A stretch of DNA of 64,000 nt, taken from assembly GCF_000733125.1 (NCBI RefSeq), contig NZ_JPHU01000007.1, positions 117,148 to 181,147 on the forward strand, given 5' to 3'. The position numbers and the translations under genes were made by a program. This document shows positions 9,709 to 18,636 of this stretch, in pieces; position 1 is the stretch's first letter, and the number at the start of each line of letters is the position of its first letter. A model generated the notes under the pieces. It was not told where the DNA came from and made no database searches. It worked only from the letters and a program-made list of their open reading frames with translations. This stretch comes from Parvularcula oceani. Lineage in GTDB: Bacteria > Pseudomonadota > Alphaproteobacteria > Caulobacterales > Parvularculaceae.

Positions 9709-10158
9709 ATGAAACAGATCATGATCCCCGCCGCCTGCATCCTGGCGCTGACCGCGTCGGCTCTCGCCGGACCCGGCCACGAGGGCGGGCGCGACCGCGA
9801 GATGACGCGGGACGCCGTGGCCGAGCGCGCCGAGGCGCATTTCGACCGGGTCGATGCCAATGCCGACGGCTATATCTCCAAGACCGAGGCCGAAGAGGCG
9901 AAGGCGGCCAGAAAAGCGCGGATGGAGGAGCGGAGCGACGAGCGGGGCCGGCGCTTCGAGAGGCGCCGTCATCATGGCGCCGACATGTTCGCCAAGGCCG
10001 ATGCGGACGGCGACGGCTTCGTCTCGAAGCGCGAAGCCGTCGCGGCGGCGACCCGCCGCTTCGATGCTCTGGATGCCGATGAAGACGGCACGGTGACGCG
10101 CGACGAGATGCGGACGCATATCGAGGCGGAGCGGGCGCGCCGAGCCTCCGACGCCTGA
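9709..10158 (+). CDS. Secreted EF-hand calcium-binding protein
   Basis: 149 residues with a signal peptide (MKQIMIPAACILALTASALA) and three EF-hand loops: DANADGYISKTE, DADGDGFVSKRE and DADEDGTVTRDE, each with the acidic positions 1, 3, 5 and 12. An Arg/Glu-rich segment separates the first two. The start is chosen at ATG 9709 because GAGGAGA lies six bases upstream and the signal peptide begins there; the open frame extends further upstream without support. Directly upstream of a two-component system, so it may respond to, or feed, envelope or cation sensing; this is inference. Confidence 0.85.
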   Translation: MKQIMIPAACILALTASALAGPGHEGGRDREMTRDAVAERAEAHFDRVDANADGYISKTEAEEAKAARKARMEERSDERGRRFERRRHHGADMFAKADADGDGFVSKREAVAAATRRFDALDADEDGTVTRDEMRTHIEAERARRASDA

Positions 10159-10178
10159 GCGGAAGGGGGAGGGCCGGT

Positions 10179-10895
10179 ATGAGACGCCGCGGCGACGACA
10201 GGCCGGCCCTTCTGGTGGTCGATGACGAGCCGTCCATCGCAGAGCCTCTCTCGGACTATCTCGAGGGCCGGGGCTTTGCCGTCTCCTGCGCGGGTGACGC
10301 CGCAGAAGCCCGCGCCATGCTGGCCGCGGAGACCTTCGACCTGGCCGTCATCGACATCATGATGCCGGGCGAGGACGGGCTGTCCCTCACCCGCTGGGTG
10401 CGGGCGACGAGCGAGCTGCCCGTCATCCTGCTGACCGCGCGCGGCGAGCCCATGGACAGGATCATCGGGCTGGAGATGGGAGCCGACGACTATCTGCCGA
10501 AGCCCTTCGAGCCGCGCGAGCTCCTGGCTCGCATCCGCACCGTCCTGCGCCGCGCGGAGGGCGGGCGCAGCGAGGGCGGGAGCTATGCCTTCGCGGGGTT
10601 CGTACTGCATGCGGAGGAACGCAGGCTGCTCGATGCGGACGGGGCGGAGGTGCCGCTGACGGGCGGAGAATTCGCGCTCCTCGTCGCGCTTCTGGACGCC
10701 GCGCCGCGCGTGGTCGACCGCGACCGGCTGCTGACGGCGACGCAAGGGCGCGAAGCGCATGCCTTCGACCGCAGCGTCGACAACCAGATCAGCCGCCTGC
10801 GCAGGAAGATCGAGCCGGACCCCAGGACGCCGTCGATCATCAAGACCCACCGCGGCGGCGGCTATGCCCTCGCCGCGAAGGCCGTCAGGCGCTGA
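10179..10895 (+). CDS. OmpR-family response regulator
   Basis: 238 residues with a receiver domain (residues 8-120: VVDDEPS, phospho-acceptor Asp in LAVIDIMMPGEDG, LTARGE, and KPFEPRELLARI) and a C-terminal winged-helix DNA-binding domain (about 140-235, LTGGEFALLVALL, DRSVDNQISRLRRKIEPD, IKTHRGGGYALA). The histidine kinase gene starts 13 bp downstream, so this is its probable partner. Targets are unknown; the neighbouring EF-hand gene 20 bp upstream is an obvious candidate for co-transcription. Confidence 0.93.
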   Translation: MRRRGDDRPALLVVDDEPSIAEPLSDYLEGRGFAVSCAGDAAEARAMLAAETFDLAVIDIMMPGEDGLSLTRWVRATSELPVILLTARGEPMDRIIGLEMGADDYLPKPFEPRELLARIRTVLRRAEGGRSEGGSYAFAGFVLHAEERRLLDADGAEVPLTGGEFALLVALLDAAPRVVDRDRLLTATQGREAHAFDRSVDNQISRLRRKIEPDPRTPSIIKTHRGGGYALAAKAVRR

Positions 10896-10908
10896 AGGGC
10901 GGCGGGCG

Positions 10909-12219
10909 ATGGCTTTGTGGCCGAAACGGCTGACGGGGCAGCTCGCGCTGGTCGTGGCGCTGGCGCTCCTCCTCGGCCAGCTTGCGAGCTTCGGCCTCTT
11001 GGCAAGGGCGGAGAGCCGGCTTGCGGAGAGCCGGGCGGAGGCGCTGGCGCAGAGCGTCCTCCTGCGGGCCGCCGAGTGGGAGCGGAGCGGAACCGCCGCC
11101 ATGCGTGAGCGGCGCATGCGGCGCCGTCTCGACCGCAGGCGCGGCCTGATCCTCGGAACCGAGCCGCCCGAGGGAGGACGGCCCTGGCCCGCGGCTGCCG
11201 CGCGCCTCGCAGAGGGGCTCGAGGAGCGCGGCTTCGATGCGCGGGAGGTGAGGGCGGCGCGCATCACGCGGCAAAGCGAGCGCGGGCCGAGGCGGGCCGT
11301 CGCCCTGTCGGCGAGCCTGCCCGGCGGCTGGCTGACGGCCAGCGTGCCCCTGCCGCCGAGAGGCCCTGTCGCCCTGCTGCCGCTGATCGCGCAGACCGCG
11401 CTCATCTATCTCGCCGTCCTCCTGCCCGTCCTCTGGCTCGGCAGGCGGATTTCCCGGCCTCTGGCGCAGCTGACGGAGGATCTGCGCGGCTATGGCGCCG
11501 CGGTCCCGCCCCCGCGCCGGGAGGAGGGGCCGGAGGATGTGCGGGCGCTGTCCGCGGCCTTCGCGGAGCTTCACGAGCGGATCAGGGCCATGCTGGCGGA
11601 GCGCGACGCGCTGCTGGGGGCCATCGGCCATGACCTGAGGACTCCGATCACGAGCCTTCGTCTGCGCGCGGAGCGTATCGAGGACGCGGTCCTGCGCGAG
11701 AAGATGATCGGCACGCTGCGCGAGACCGAAGGGATGCTGGAGGATGTGCTGGCACTGGCGCGCACGGGCGCGCCGGCCGAAGCGGCTGCGCCGGCGGATC
11801 TCGCGGCGCTCCTGCGCGAGGCCGCCGAGGAGGCGGTCGCAGCCGGGCGGAAACTGACGCTCGGTCCGGCGGGCCCTGTCGTCGCCCCCGTTCACAGGGA
11901 GCTTCTCAAGCGGGCCCTGCAGAACCTCATCGACAATGCCGACCGCTATGCCGGAGGCGGCACTATCGGCCTGGCGCGGGAAGGCGGACAGGCGGTGTTC
12001 ACTATCGCGGACGAAGGACCGGGCATTCCTCCGGGCCCGGCGGACAGGCTTCTGGAGCCGTTCGCGCGGGGGGAGGCTTCACGCAGCCGGCGCACCGGCG
12101 GCGCGGGGCTCGGCCTCGCCATCGCGGCGCGCGCAGCGCAGCTTCATGGCGGAACGCTCAGCCTTCGCAACAAGGAGACGGGCGGGCTCGAGGCCCGCCT
12201 GTCCCTGCCGCTGTCCTAG
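10909..12219 (+). CDS. Two-component sensor histidine kinase
   Basis: 436-residue membrane kinase: TM1 near residues 10-30, an Arg-rich periplasmic region, TM2 near 155-180, HAMP-like linker ([15 protein letters not shown]), H-box [17 protein letters not shown]-box [16 protein letters not shown], then DEGPGIP and [13 protein letters not shown] 10909 follows the regulator gene by 13 bp. The stop codon shares a CTAG palindrome with the stop of cysNC on the other strand. The signal is unknown. Confidence 0.92.
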   Translation: MALWPKRLTGQLALVVALALLLGQLASFGLLARAESRLAESRAEALAQSVLLRAAEWERSGTAAMRERRMRRRLDRRRGLILGTEPPEGGRPWPAAAARLAEGLEERGFDAREVRAARITRQSERGPRRAVALSASLPGGWLTASVPLPPRGPVALLPLIAQTALIYLAVLLPVLWLGRRISRPLAQLTEDLRGYGAAVPPPRREEGPEDVRALSAAFAELHERIRAMLAERDALLGAIGHDLRTPITSLRLRAERIEDAVLREKMIGTLRETEGMLEDVLALARTGAPAEAAAPADLAALLREAAEEAVAAGRKLTLGPAGPVVAPVHRELLKRALQNLIDNADRYAGGGTIGLAREGGQAVFTIADEGPGIPPGPADRLLEPFARGEASRSRRTGGAGLGLAIAARAAQLHGGTLSLRNKETGGLEARLSLPLS

Positions 12220-14126
12220 GCGGACAGGTAGCCGCCATCGGTGAGGTGCTGCACGATCGTCTCGGCAGCCTCCTCGGCGGTCATGTCGACCGTGTTGATC
12301 CGCAGCTCCGGATGGCGCGGCGGCTGGTATTCGGAATCGATGCCGGTGAAGTTCTTGATCTCCCCGGCGCGCGCCTTGGCGTAGAGGCCCTTGACGTCGC
12401 GCTGCTCGGCCACTTCGAGCGGCGTGTCGACATGGATCTCGATGAACTCGCCATCGGGGACGAGGTTCCGCGCCATCTGCCGTTCGTCCCGGAACGGAGA
12501 GATGAAGGAGACCATGACGATCAGTCCGGCATCGAGCATCAGCTTGGCCGTCTCGGCGACGCGGCGGATGTTCTCGACCCGGTCGGCATCGGTGAAGCCG
12601 AGATCCTTGTTCAGGCCGTGGCGGACATTGTCGCCGTCGAGGATCGCGGTGTGGCGGCCCATGTCGTAGAGGCGCTTCTCGACGAGGTTCGCGATGGTCG
12701 ACTTGCCCGAACCCGACAGGCCGGTGAACCAGAGCATGGCCGGCCGCTGGTGCTTGAGCGCCGCCCGCTCCTCGCGGCCGACCTCGAGGTCCTGCCAGAC
12801 GACGTTCGCCGCGCGCCGCAGGGAGAAGTCGATCATGCCGGCGCCGACCGTGGCATTGGTCTGCCGGTCGATGACGACGAAGCTGCCGGTCTGCCGGTTC
12901 TCCTCATAGGGATCGAAGGCGATCGGCGCGGACAGGTTGAGGTTCACCGCCGCGATCTCGTTGAGCGCCAGCGTCTTGCCGGGCTTCTCCGCGAGCGTGT
13001 TCACGTCGATCTTGTGCTTGAGCTTCGAGACCTGCCCCGGGACGGTGTTGTTGGCCGTCTTGAACAGGTATTGCCGCCCGGGAAGCATGGCGTCGTCGGC
13101 CATCCAGAGGAGGCGGGCCGAGAACTGGTCGGATTGCTCGGCGGGCGAGTCCTTGCCGCAGATCATGTCGCCGCGGCTGATGTCGATCTCGTCCTCGAGC
13201 GTCAGCGTGACCGCCTGGAGCGGGCCGGCTTCCTGGAGGTCGCCGTCCATGGTGACGATGCGCGAGACCGTGCTGCGGCGGCCCGAGGGAATGGCGATGA
13301 TCGGATCGCCCGGCTTGATCGAGCCCGAGGCGACCGTGCCGGAAAACCCGCGGAAATCGAGGTTCGGCCGGTTCACCCACTGCACCGGCAGGCGGAAGGG
13401 AGCCTCTTCCTGGCGCGTGCTCGAAACGCTCTCGAGATGTTCGAGCAGCGGCGGGCCGTCATAATAGGGCGTCTTGTCCGATGGCGTGGTGATGTTGTCG
13501 CCGGTGAGCGCCGACATCGGAATACAGAGGATGTCGTCGAAGCCGAGATCCTTGGCGAAGGCCCGGTAATCGGCCTCGATCTCCTCGAAGCGCTTCTGGT
13601 CGAAATCGACCAGGTCCATCTTGTTCACCGCAAGGACGATCTTGCGGATGCCGAGGCTCGAACAGATGAAGCTGTGCCGCCGGGTCTGCGTCATCAGCCC
13701 CGCGCGGGCATCGACCAGCAGCACGGCGAGCTCCGCCGTCGAAGCGCCGGTCGCCATGTTGCGCGTGTACTGCTCGTGGCCGGGCGTGTCGGCGACGATG
13801 AATTTGCGCTTCTCGGTCGAGAAGAAGCGATAGGCGACATCGATGGTGATGCCCTGCTCGCGCTCGGCGGCGAGGCCGTCGACGAGGAGGGCGAAGTCGA
13901 TGTCCTGCCCCTGCGTGCCCTGCTTTTTCGAGTCGGCGGTCAGCGAGGCGACCTGATCCTCGTAGAGCATCTGCGCATCGTAGAGCAGCCGCCCGATCAG
14001 GGTCGACTTGCCGTCATCCACCGAGCCGCAGGTGATGAAGCGCAGGAGGGACTTGTCCTCGTGGCGCTGCAGATAGCCGACGACGTCGTCTTCGATCAGC
14101 GTGCGATCGTTCTCTCCGAGCGCCAT
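12216..14126 (-). CDS. cysNC: Bifunctional sulfate adenylyltransferase subunit 1/adenylylsulfate kinase CysNC
   Basis: 636-residue fusion that activates sulfate to PAPS. The N-terminal half is a translation-factor-like GTPase ([34 protein letters not shown]) that drives APS formation with CysD. The C-terminal part (from about residue 440) is APS kinase with the P-loop [14 protein letters not shown] and [16 protein letters not shown]. The start overlaps the cysD stop as TGATG, showing coupled translation. A kinase product suggests PAPS is used for sulfation or reduction. Confidence 0.96.
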   Translation of the reverse strand: MALGENDRTLIEDDVVGYLQRHEDKSLLRFITCGSVDDGKSTLIGRLLYDAQMLYEDQVASLTADSKKQGTQGQDIDFALLVDGLAAEREQGITIDVAYRFFSTEKRKFIVADTPGHEQYTRNMATGASTAELAVLLVDARAGLMTQTRRHSFICSSLGIRKIVLAVNKMDLVDFDQKRFEEIEADYRAFAKDLGFDDILCIPMSALTGDNITTPSDKTPYYDGPPLLEHLESVSSTRQEEAPFRLPVQWVNRPNLDFRGFSGTVASGSIKPGDPIIAIPSGRRSTVSRIVTMDGDLQEAGPLQAVTLTLEDEIDISRGDMICGKDSPAEQSDQFSARLLWMADDAMLPGRQYLFKTANNTVPGQVSKLKHKIDVNTLAEKPGKTLALNEIAAVNLNLSAPIAFDPYEENRQTGSFVVIDRQTNATVGAGMIDFSLRRAANVVWQDLEVGREERAALKHQRPAMLWFTGLSGSGKSTIANLVEKRLYDMGRHTAILDGDNVRHGLNKDLGFTDADRVENIRRVAETAKLMLDAGLIVMVSFISPFRDERQMARNLVPDGEFIEIHVDTPLEVAEQRDVKGLYAKARAGEIKNFTGIDSEYQPPRHPELRINTVDMTAEEAAETIVQHLTDGGYLSA

Positions 14127-15025
14127 CAGAAATACCCTTCCTGCTTCTTCTTCTCCATCGAGGCGGCCTGATCGCTGTCGATCACGCGCCCCTGCCGCTC
14201 GGAGCTGGTGGAGAGCAGCGTTTCCTTGATGATGTCGGGCAGGGTGGCCGCCGTGCTCTCGACCGCGCCGGTCAGCGGATAGCAGCCGAGCGTGCGGAAG
14301 CGGACGGACTTGGTCTCGACCGTCAGCCCGTCGAGCGGCATCCGGTCGTCATCCACCATGATCAGCGTCCCCTCATAGTTCACGACGGGGCGTTCGGCGG
14401 CGAAATAGAGGTCGGGGATCTCGATCCCTTCACGGAAGATGTACTGCCAGATGTCGAGCTCGGTCCAGTTGGACAGCGGGAAGACGCGGATCGATTCGCC
14501 CTTGTGCATCCGGGTGTTGTAGATGTTCCAGAGTTCGGGCCGCTGGTTCTTGGGGTCCCAGCGATGGCCGGGCGCGCGGAAGGAGAAGATGCGCTCCTTG
14601 GCGCGGGACTTCTCCTCGTCGCGGCGCGCGCCGCCGAAGGCCGCGTTGAAGCCGTGAAGGTCGAGCGCCTGCTTGAGCGCCTGCGTCTTCATGACGTCCG
14701 TGTGATAGGCCGAGCCATGGGTGAAGGGGCCCACGCCCTCCGCCACGCCGTCGGGATTGGTGTGCACGATCAGCTCGAGGCCGAGCTCCTTGGCGCGCCG
14801 GTCGCGGAAGGCGATCATGTCGCGGAACTTCCAGGTCGTGTCGACATGCATCAGCGGGAAGGGCGGCAGGCTCGGATAGAACGCCTTGAGGGCGAGGTGC
14901 AGCATGACCGAGCTGTCCTTGCCGACCGAGTAGAGCATGACGGGGCGGTCGACCTCGGAGGCGACCTCCCGCATGATGTGCATGCTCTCCGCTTCGAGCC
15001 GATCGAGGTGAGTAAGTGATTCCAT
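14126..15025 (-). CDS. cysD: Sulfate adenylyltransferase subunit 2 CysD
   Basis: Catalytic ATP-sulfurylase subunit of the PP-loop superfamily, partner of CysNC. Motifs: [20 protein letters not shown] (PP loop), [26 protein letters not shown] and [11 protein letters not shown]. The frame allows an ATG at 15076 (17 more residues), but neither ATG has a clear Shine-Dalgarno; 15025 ([14 protein letters not shown]) matches the family N-terminus and is preferred. It is divergent from the tolC-like gene and leads the sulfate-activation operon. Confidence 0.94.
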   Translation of the reverse strand: MESLTHLDRLEAESMHIMREVASEVDRPVMLYSVGKDSSVMLHLALKAFYPSLPPFPLMHVDTTWKFRDMIAFRDRRAKELGLELIVHTNPDGVAEGVGPFTHGSAYHTDVMKTQALKQALDLHGFNAAFGGARRDEEKSRAKERIFSFRAPGHRWDPKNQRPELWNIYNTRMHKGESIRVFPLSNWTELDIWQYIFREGIEIPDLYFAAERPVVNYEGTLIMVDDDRMPLDGLTVETKSVRFRTLGCYPLTGAVESTAATLPDIIKETLLSTSSERQGRVIDSDQAASMEKKKQEGYF

Positions 15026-15175
15026 GAACAATTTGTCTCGCGAGGGGACTGGTGACGCTCGGTATTCAGGAGCCATGCCGCAGATGCGAAGGCGGCGTTT
15101 CGTTTAGGGTTGGGCGCTAGTGCTGGCAACAGCAGCGCCCTGCGGGTAACGAAGGCGTGTGTCAGGGAGGAGACC

Positions 15176-16597
15176 GTGAGGCAGGGGCGAGGATTGACGG
15201 GATGGGCGCTGGTCGTGGCGATGCTGCTGTCGGGCGCGCTCGCGCCTGCTAAGGCGCAGTCGCTCCAGGACGCGGTCGCGGCGGCGCTGCGGACCAATCC
15301 GCGCCTTCAGGCCGAGCGGGCTCTGCTCGAGGCGACCGGCAGCGAAGGCGCCGAAGCGAGAGCCGCCGGGCGCCCCAGCATCGAGGCGGGCGCGAATTAC
15401 GAGATCGGCACCGGCGACTACACTTTGGGTCCGAACGGGGAGGCGCTGCTCGGCGAGGTTCTGGGGCCTCCCGAGCAAGGCGAGCCTTCGAGCGAAGCTC
15501 TCGCCCTTGGCGGGCAGGGCGGAGATGGCCGCTTCTCGGCCCGCCTCGGCGTGGTGCAGCCGCTCTTCACGGGGTTCCGTATCCGCAACGGCATCCGCAG
15601 GGCCGATGCCGCGACGCGGGCCGCCGAGGCGCAGCTGGCCCTGGTCGAGCAATCGGTCGTTGTGGAGACGGCAGAAGCCTATCTCGCAGTGGTGGCCGCC
15701 ATGGCCCGCCTCGAAGCGGCGCTTCAGGCCGCTTCGCGCTTCCGCTCGGCCTCCCGCGCCGCGCAATTGCGCTTCGAGGCGGGCGAGGCCACCCGCACGG
15801 ACACCGCGCTCGCCGATGCGCGCACGGCGCAGGCCCGGGGGCAGGTGGCCGCCGCGGAGGCCGCGCTGGCCGCGGCCCGGGCCGCGCTTTCGAGGCTCGT
15901 GGGTCCCGATATCGCGGGCCGGGTCTCTTCGGACCCCGCGACGATCGGGAATGTGCCCGCCGTGCCCGACAATGCGGAAGCCGCGATCGCTCTTGCCCTG
16001 GCGAACAGCCCGGAAATCGCGGCGGCCGATGCGGCGGTGGCGGCGCGCGAGGCGGAGTTGCGCATCGCCAAGGGGCGCCGGGCGCCGAGCCTGCGGGCGC
16101 GTGCCGGGGCGACCTATGCCGAGGACCAGTTCGTGCGCGGCGACGAGGTCACCGCCCTGACCCTGACGGCCGAACTCTCCGTCCCGCTCTTCGAGGGCGG
16201 CGCGATCTCCGCCGACATTCGCGGGGCGAGAGCGCGATTGCGGGCCCAACGGGATCTGCGGGAGGACGCGCGGCGCCGCGTCGAGGCTCGGGTCCGGACC
16301 GCCTTCGCGCAACTCATCGCCGCCGAGGCGCAGGCCGATGCGGCCGCCGCGCGGGCGGACGCGGCCGCGCTGGCCGCGCGCGGCGCCGCGCTCGAGCGGG
16401 ATGTCGGCCAGCGGACGCTGCTCGACCTTCTCCTCGCCGAGCAGGATCTCGCCGAGGCGCGGTTCGCCAGGATCGATGCGCGCGCCTCGGTCTTCCTGGC
16501 TGCGTACCGCCTGCGCGAGGCAATGGGTAACCTGTTGACGGCGAAGGGAGTATCAGGGCAACTCGGGTCCGAGGGCATCAGGGGCGCAGGGCGGTGA
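15176..16597 (+). CDS. TolC family outer membrane protein
   Basis: 473 residues. The signal peptide ends around APAKAQS, followed by two outer-membrane-efflux repeats typical of TolC with long Ala/Arg/Glu-rich helical segments (LRTNPRL...; FTGFRIRNGIRRADAATRAAEA; PLFEGGAISADIRGARARLRAQRDL; DVGQRTLLDLLLAEQDL). The GTG start at 15176 is chosen because AGGGAGGAGA lies just upstream and the signal peptide begins there. No inner-membrane or adaptor gene is adjacent, so it may serve an unlinked type I or RND system, possibly secretion of the RTX proteases elsewhere in the window (inference). Confidence 0.9.
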   Translation: MRQGRGLTGWALVVAMLLSGALAPAKAQSLQDAVAAALRTNPRLQAERALLEATGSEGAEARAAGRPSIEAGANYEIGTGDYTLGPNGEALLGEVLGPPEQGEPSSEALALGGQGGDGRFSARLGVVQPLFTGFRIRNGIRRADAATRAAEAQLALVEQSVVVETAEAYLAVVAAMARLEAALQAASRFRSASRAAQLRFEAGEATRTDTALADARTAQARGQVAAAEAALAAARAALSRLVGPDIAGRVSSDPATIGNVPAVPDNAEAAIALALANSPEIAAADAAVAAREAELRIAKGRRAPSLRARAGATYAEDQFVRGDEVTALTLTAELSVPLFEGGAISADIRGARARLRAQRDLREDARRRVEARVRTAFAQLIAAEAQADAAAARADAAALAARGAALERDVGQRTLLDLLLAEQDLAEARFARIDARASVFLAAYRLREAMGNLLTAKGVSGQLGSEGIRGAGR

Positions 16598-16650
16598 CGG
16601 CACCGGGGCGGCCGGGATGGCCGGGATAATGTCCGCCGGGAGAGGAAGCC

Positions 16651-17385
16651 TTGAATCCCACGAAAGCTTTGTACAGCCGCCTGTCCCACCACGCGGTCCT
16701 GCCGGACGGGGTCGAGACCCATCTTGCAGGGGTCACGCTGGAGATCATGCACTTCGAGCCGGGAGAGGTCGTGGTGCGGCGCGGGCAGGAGGCATCGAAG
16801 GCCTTCGTCGCCTGCGAGGGCTGGGCGGCGCGCTCGATCTCCCTGTCCGACGGGCGGACGCAGATCGTCAACTTCATGCTGCCGGGAGACATCTTCGACC
16901 TGCAGGTCTTCACCGGGCAGCCGGCCGACCACACGGTCAGGGCGCTGACGCCGGTGAAGGTGGCGGCGCTGAGCCGCGAGAAGGTCATGGAGATCTTCAC
17001 CGTCTCCTCTCCCCTCGCCGCGGCGATGTGGTGGGCCAGCGTGCAGGAGGAGGCCATCCTCCGCGAGCAGGTGGTGCGGAACGGGCGCCGCTCCGCGCGG
17101 GAGCGGGTCGCGCACCTGCTGCTCGAACTGCATGAGCGCCTGCGCATGATCGGCGAGGTCGACGGCGACAGCTTCGTTCTTCCCGTCAGCCAGTCGCACA
17201 TCGCGGACGCGTTGGGCCTGTCCTATGTCCATGTCAGCCGGGTTCTCGGCTATCTCGAGAAGAGCGGCTTCATCGAGAGGCGGCGCTCCCGGGTGACGCT
17301 TCTCGACAGGCAAGCGCTGGCCAAGCTCTGCGACTTCTCCACACTGTATCTGACAGGCGGCGAGGGGAAAGGGCGCCTTGGTTGA
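16651..17385 (+). CDS. Crp/Fnr family transcriptional regulator
   Basis: 244 residues: cyclic-nucleotide-binding-like beta-barrel (about residues 25-120, FEPGEVVVRRGQEASKAFVACEGWA, MLPGDIFDLQVF), a long dimer helix, and a winged-helix domain (about 150-225, PVSQSHIADALGLSYVHVSRVLGYLEKSGFI). There is no N-terminal cysteine cluster, so it is not an iron-sulfur FNR. The TTG start has AGAGGAA just upstream. The gene ends about 130 bp before the phyR promoter. The ligand is unknown. Confidence 0.88.
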   Translation: MNPTKALYSRLSHHAVLPDGVETHLAGVTLEIMHFEPGEVVVRRGQEASKAFVACEGWAARSISLSDGRTQIVNFMLPGDIFDLQVFTGQPADHTVRALTPVKVAALSREKVMEIFTVSSPLAAAMWWASVQEEAILREQVVRNGRRSARERVAHLLLELHERLRMIGEVDGDSFVLPVSQSHIADALGLSYVHVSRVLGYLEKSGFIERRRSRVTLLDRQALAKLCDFSTLYLTGGEGKGRLG

Positions 17386-17516
17386 CAGGGGCGGCGAGCA
17401 AAGCCATGCCTCGGCTGTGAATGCAGTGAGAAACTAGTGCTGCCTGGCCTCGGCTGCTTCCCCTCGGGAAGCGTGTCCTCTGAACTACAGGGGGCAATAA
17501 GTCCCGGGCGGGTTCT

Positions 17517-17541
17517 GGAACTTCAGCGGTGGGCGACCGTT
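17517..17541 (+). promoter_or_regulatory. Sigma-EcfG-type promoter of phyR
   Basis: GGAAC at 17517-17521 and CGTT at 17538-17541 with a 16-base spacer, an exact match to the general-stress promoter of alphaproteobacteria (GGAAC-N16/17-CGTT). It lies about 40 bp upstream of the phyR start, consistent with the known positive autoregulation of phyR. Confidence 0.72.
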
Positions 17542-17582
17542 CGGTCGGAGAGCATAGGAATCGAAGCGAAGTTGAGCGTCGA

Positions 17583-18341
17583 ATGACCATCACGACCCGA
17601 CCGCCTCTAGGCGTACTTCGTCAATTCTCCCGTGCGGTCTTCGCGGATCGGCTGATCGGCGACGAGCTGATGCGGATGACGATGGCGCGGGTCGATGTCG
17701 ATCCGAGCGCGTCGAGCGCATCCGTGACCGATCTGATGGTGTCGTTCGTGCGATCCTGGCGCGCCGTCGCGCGGGAGGGGCGGCAGGAGCCCGCCCTGTT
17801 CTCCGATGCCGCGCTGATCAGCGCCCTGCCGCCGCCCCCCGACGATGCCCGCCTCATGCTGCTGCTCGTGGACGTGATGGGCTTCACGCCGGCCGAAGCG
17901 GCGCGGATCGTCGGGTTCGAGGGGGATCCGGCTGGCCTTCTCCAGCAGGGGCGGGCCGGGCTCCGCCTCGAGGACGATCCGACGGCGGTCATCATCGAAG
18001 ACGAGCCGCTGATCGCCGCCGATCTCCGGGCGATCCTGCAGCGCATCGGCGTGCAGGTGACCGGCGAAGCGCGGTCGGCCGCCGAGGCCGTCCGGACCGT
18101 CTCCATCGCCCGGCCGGACGTCATCTTCGCCGACTACAATCTCGATGGCCGCGCCACCGGTATTGATGCCGTGCTCGAGATCCAGCAGGACCATGACTGC
18201 CCCGTCATCTTCATCACGGGCTATCCGGACCGGGTCCTGCAGGGAGACGAGATCGAGCCGGACTTCGTAATTTCAAAGCCTTACACGCCGAACAACGTGC
18301 GGGCTGCGGTGGTGCATTGTCTTGACGCCCGCCGGGCGTAG
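17583..18341 (+). CDS. phyR: General stress response regulator PhyR
   Basis: 252 residues with the diagnostic PhyR layout: an N-terminal ECF-sigma-like domain (about 5-125) that cannot bind DNA but sequesters the anti-sigma factor NepR, and a C-terminal receiver (about 133-250) with VIIEDEPLIAADL, the phospho-acceptor Asp184 in IFADYNLDG, and PVIFITGYPDRVL...KPYTP. ATG 17583 is chosen since the open frame above it covers the promoter. Preceded by a sigma-EcfG-type promoter. No NepR gene flanks it; a ribbon-helix-helix protein and an HWE kinase follow. Confidence 0.93.
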   Translation: MTITTRPPLGVLRQFSRAVFADRLIGDELMRMTMARVDVDPSASSASVTDLMVSFVRSWRAVAREGRQEPALFSDAALISALPPPPDDARLMLLLVDVMGFTPAEAARIVGFEGDPAGLLQQGRAGLRLEDDPTAVIIEDEPLIAADLRAILQRIGVQVTGEARSAAEAVRTVSIARPDVIFADYNLDGRATGIDAVLEIQQDHDCPVIFITGYPDRVLQGDEIEPDFVISKPYTPNNVRAAVVHCLDARRA

Positions 18342-18429
18342 GAACACAACTGATCCACATCACGCTTCGCCGGATCGGCAGGTCCACAAGGAAGCGCGTT
18401 TGGAGAGGACAGGGAACAACACGGACGCT

Positions 18430-18636
18430 ATGGCATCGTCGAATGAGAAACGCCTGTCGAAGCTTCAGATCCTCGTCACCGATACGGAGCTGAAGAATAT
18501 CGACGACTGGCGCTTCGACAACCGTGCTGACAACAGGTCCTCCGCCGTGCGCGAGCTGATCGCGCTCGGCATTCTCTATACGAAGCGGCATGGGGACGAT
18601 GCCAGCGAAGAGCTCGGTAGTCTGCGCACCGAGTGA
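18430..18636 (+). CDS. Small ribbon-helix-helix protein between phyR and its kinase
   Basis: 68 residues (from ATG 18430); a TTG 30 bases upstream preceded by AAGGAAG could add ten residues. The central segment KLQILVTDTELKNIDDWRFDNRADNRSSAVRELIALGI has the beta strand plus two helices of a CopG/Arc-type DNA-binding fold. It is not NepR: it lacks the amphipathic helices of that family. The stop overlaps the start of the downstream kinase (TGATG), so translation is coupled. Function inferred only as a possible transcriptional co-regulator of the stress module. Confidence 0.72.
   Translation: MASSNEKRLSKLQILVTDTELKNIDDWRFDNRADNRSSAVRELIALGILYTKRHGDDASEELGSLRTE

Noticed and set aside
18341..18367. 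GGAAC-N17-CGCTT right after phyR as a separate stress promoter for the RHH gene
   Set aside because: The -10 differs from CGTT/TGTT; possible but too weak to list as a feature.
18430..18636. Small gene after phyR as NepR
   Set aside because: The sequence fits a ribbon-helix-helix fold and lacks the NepR helices.
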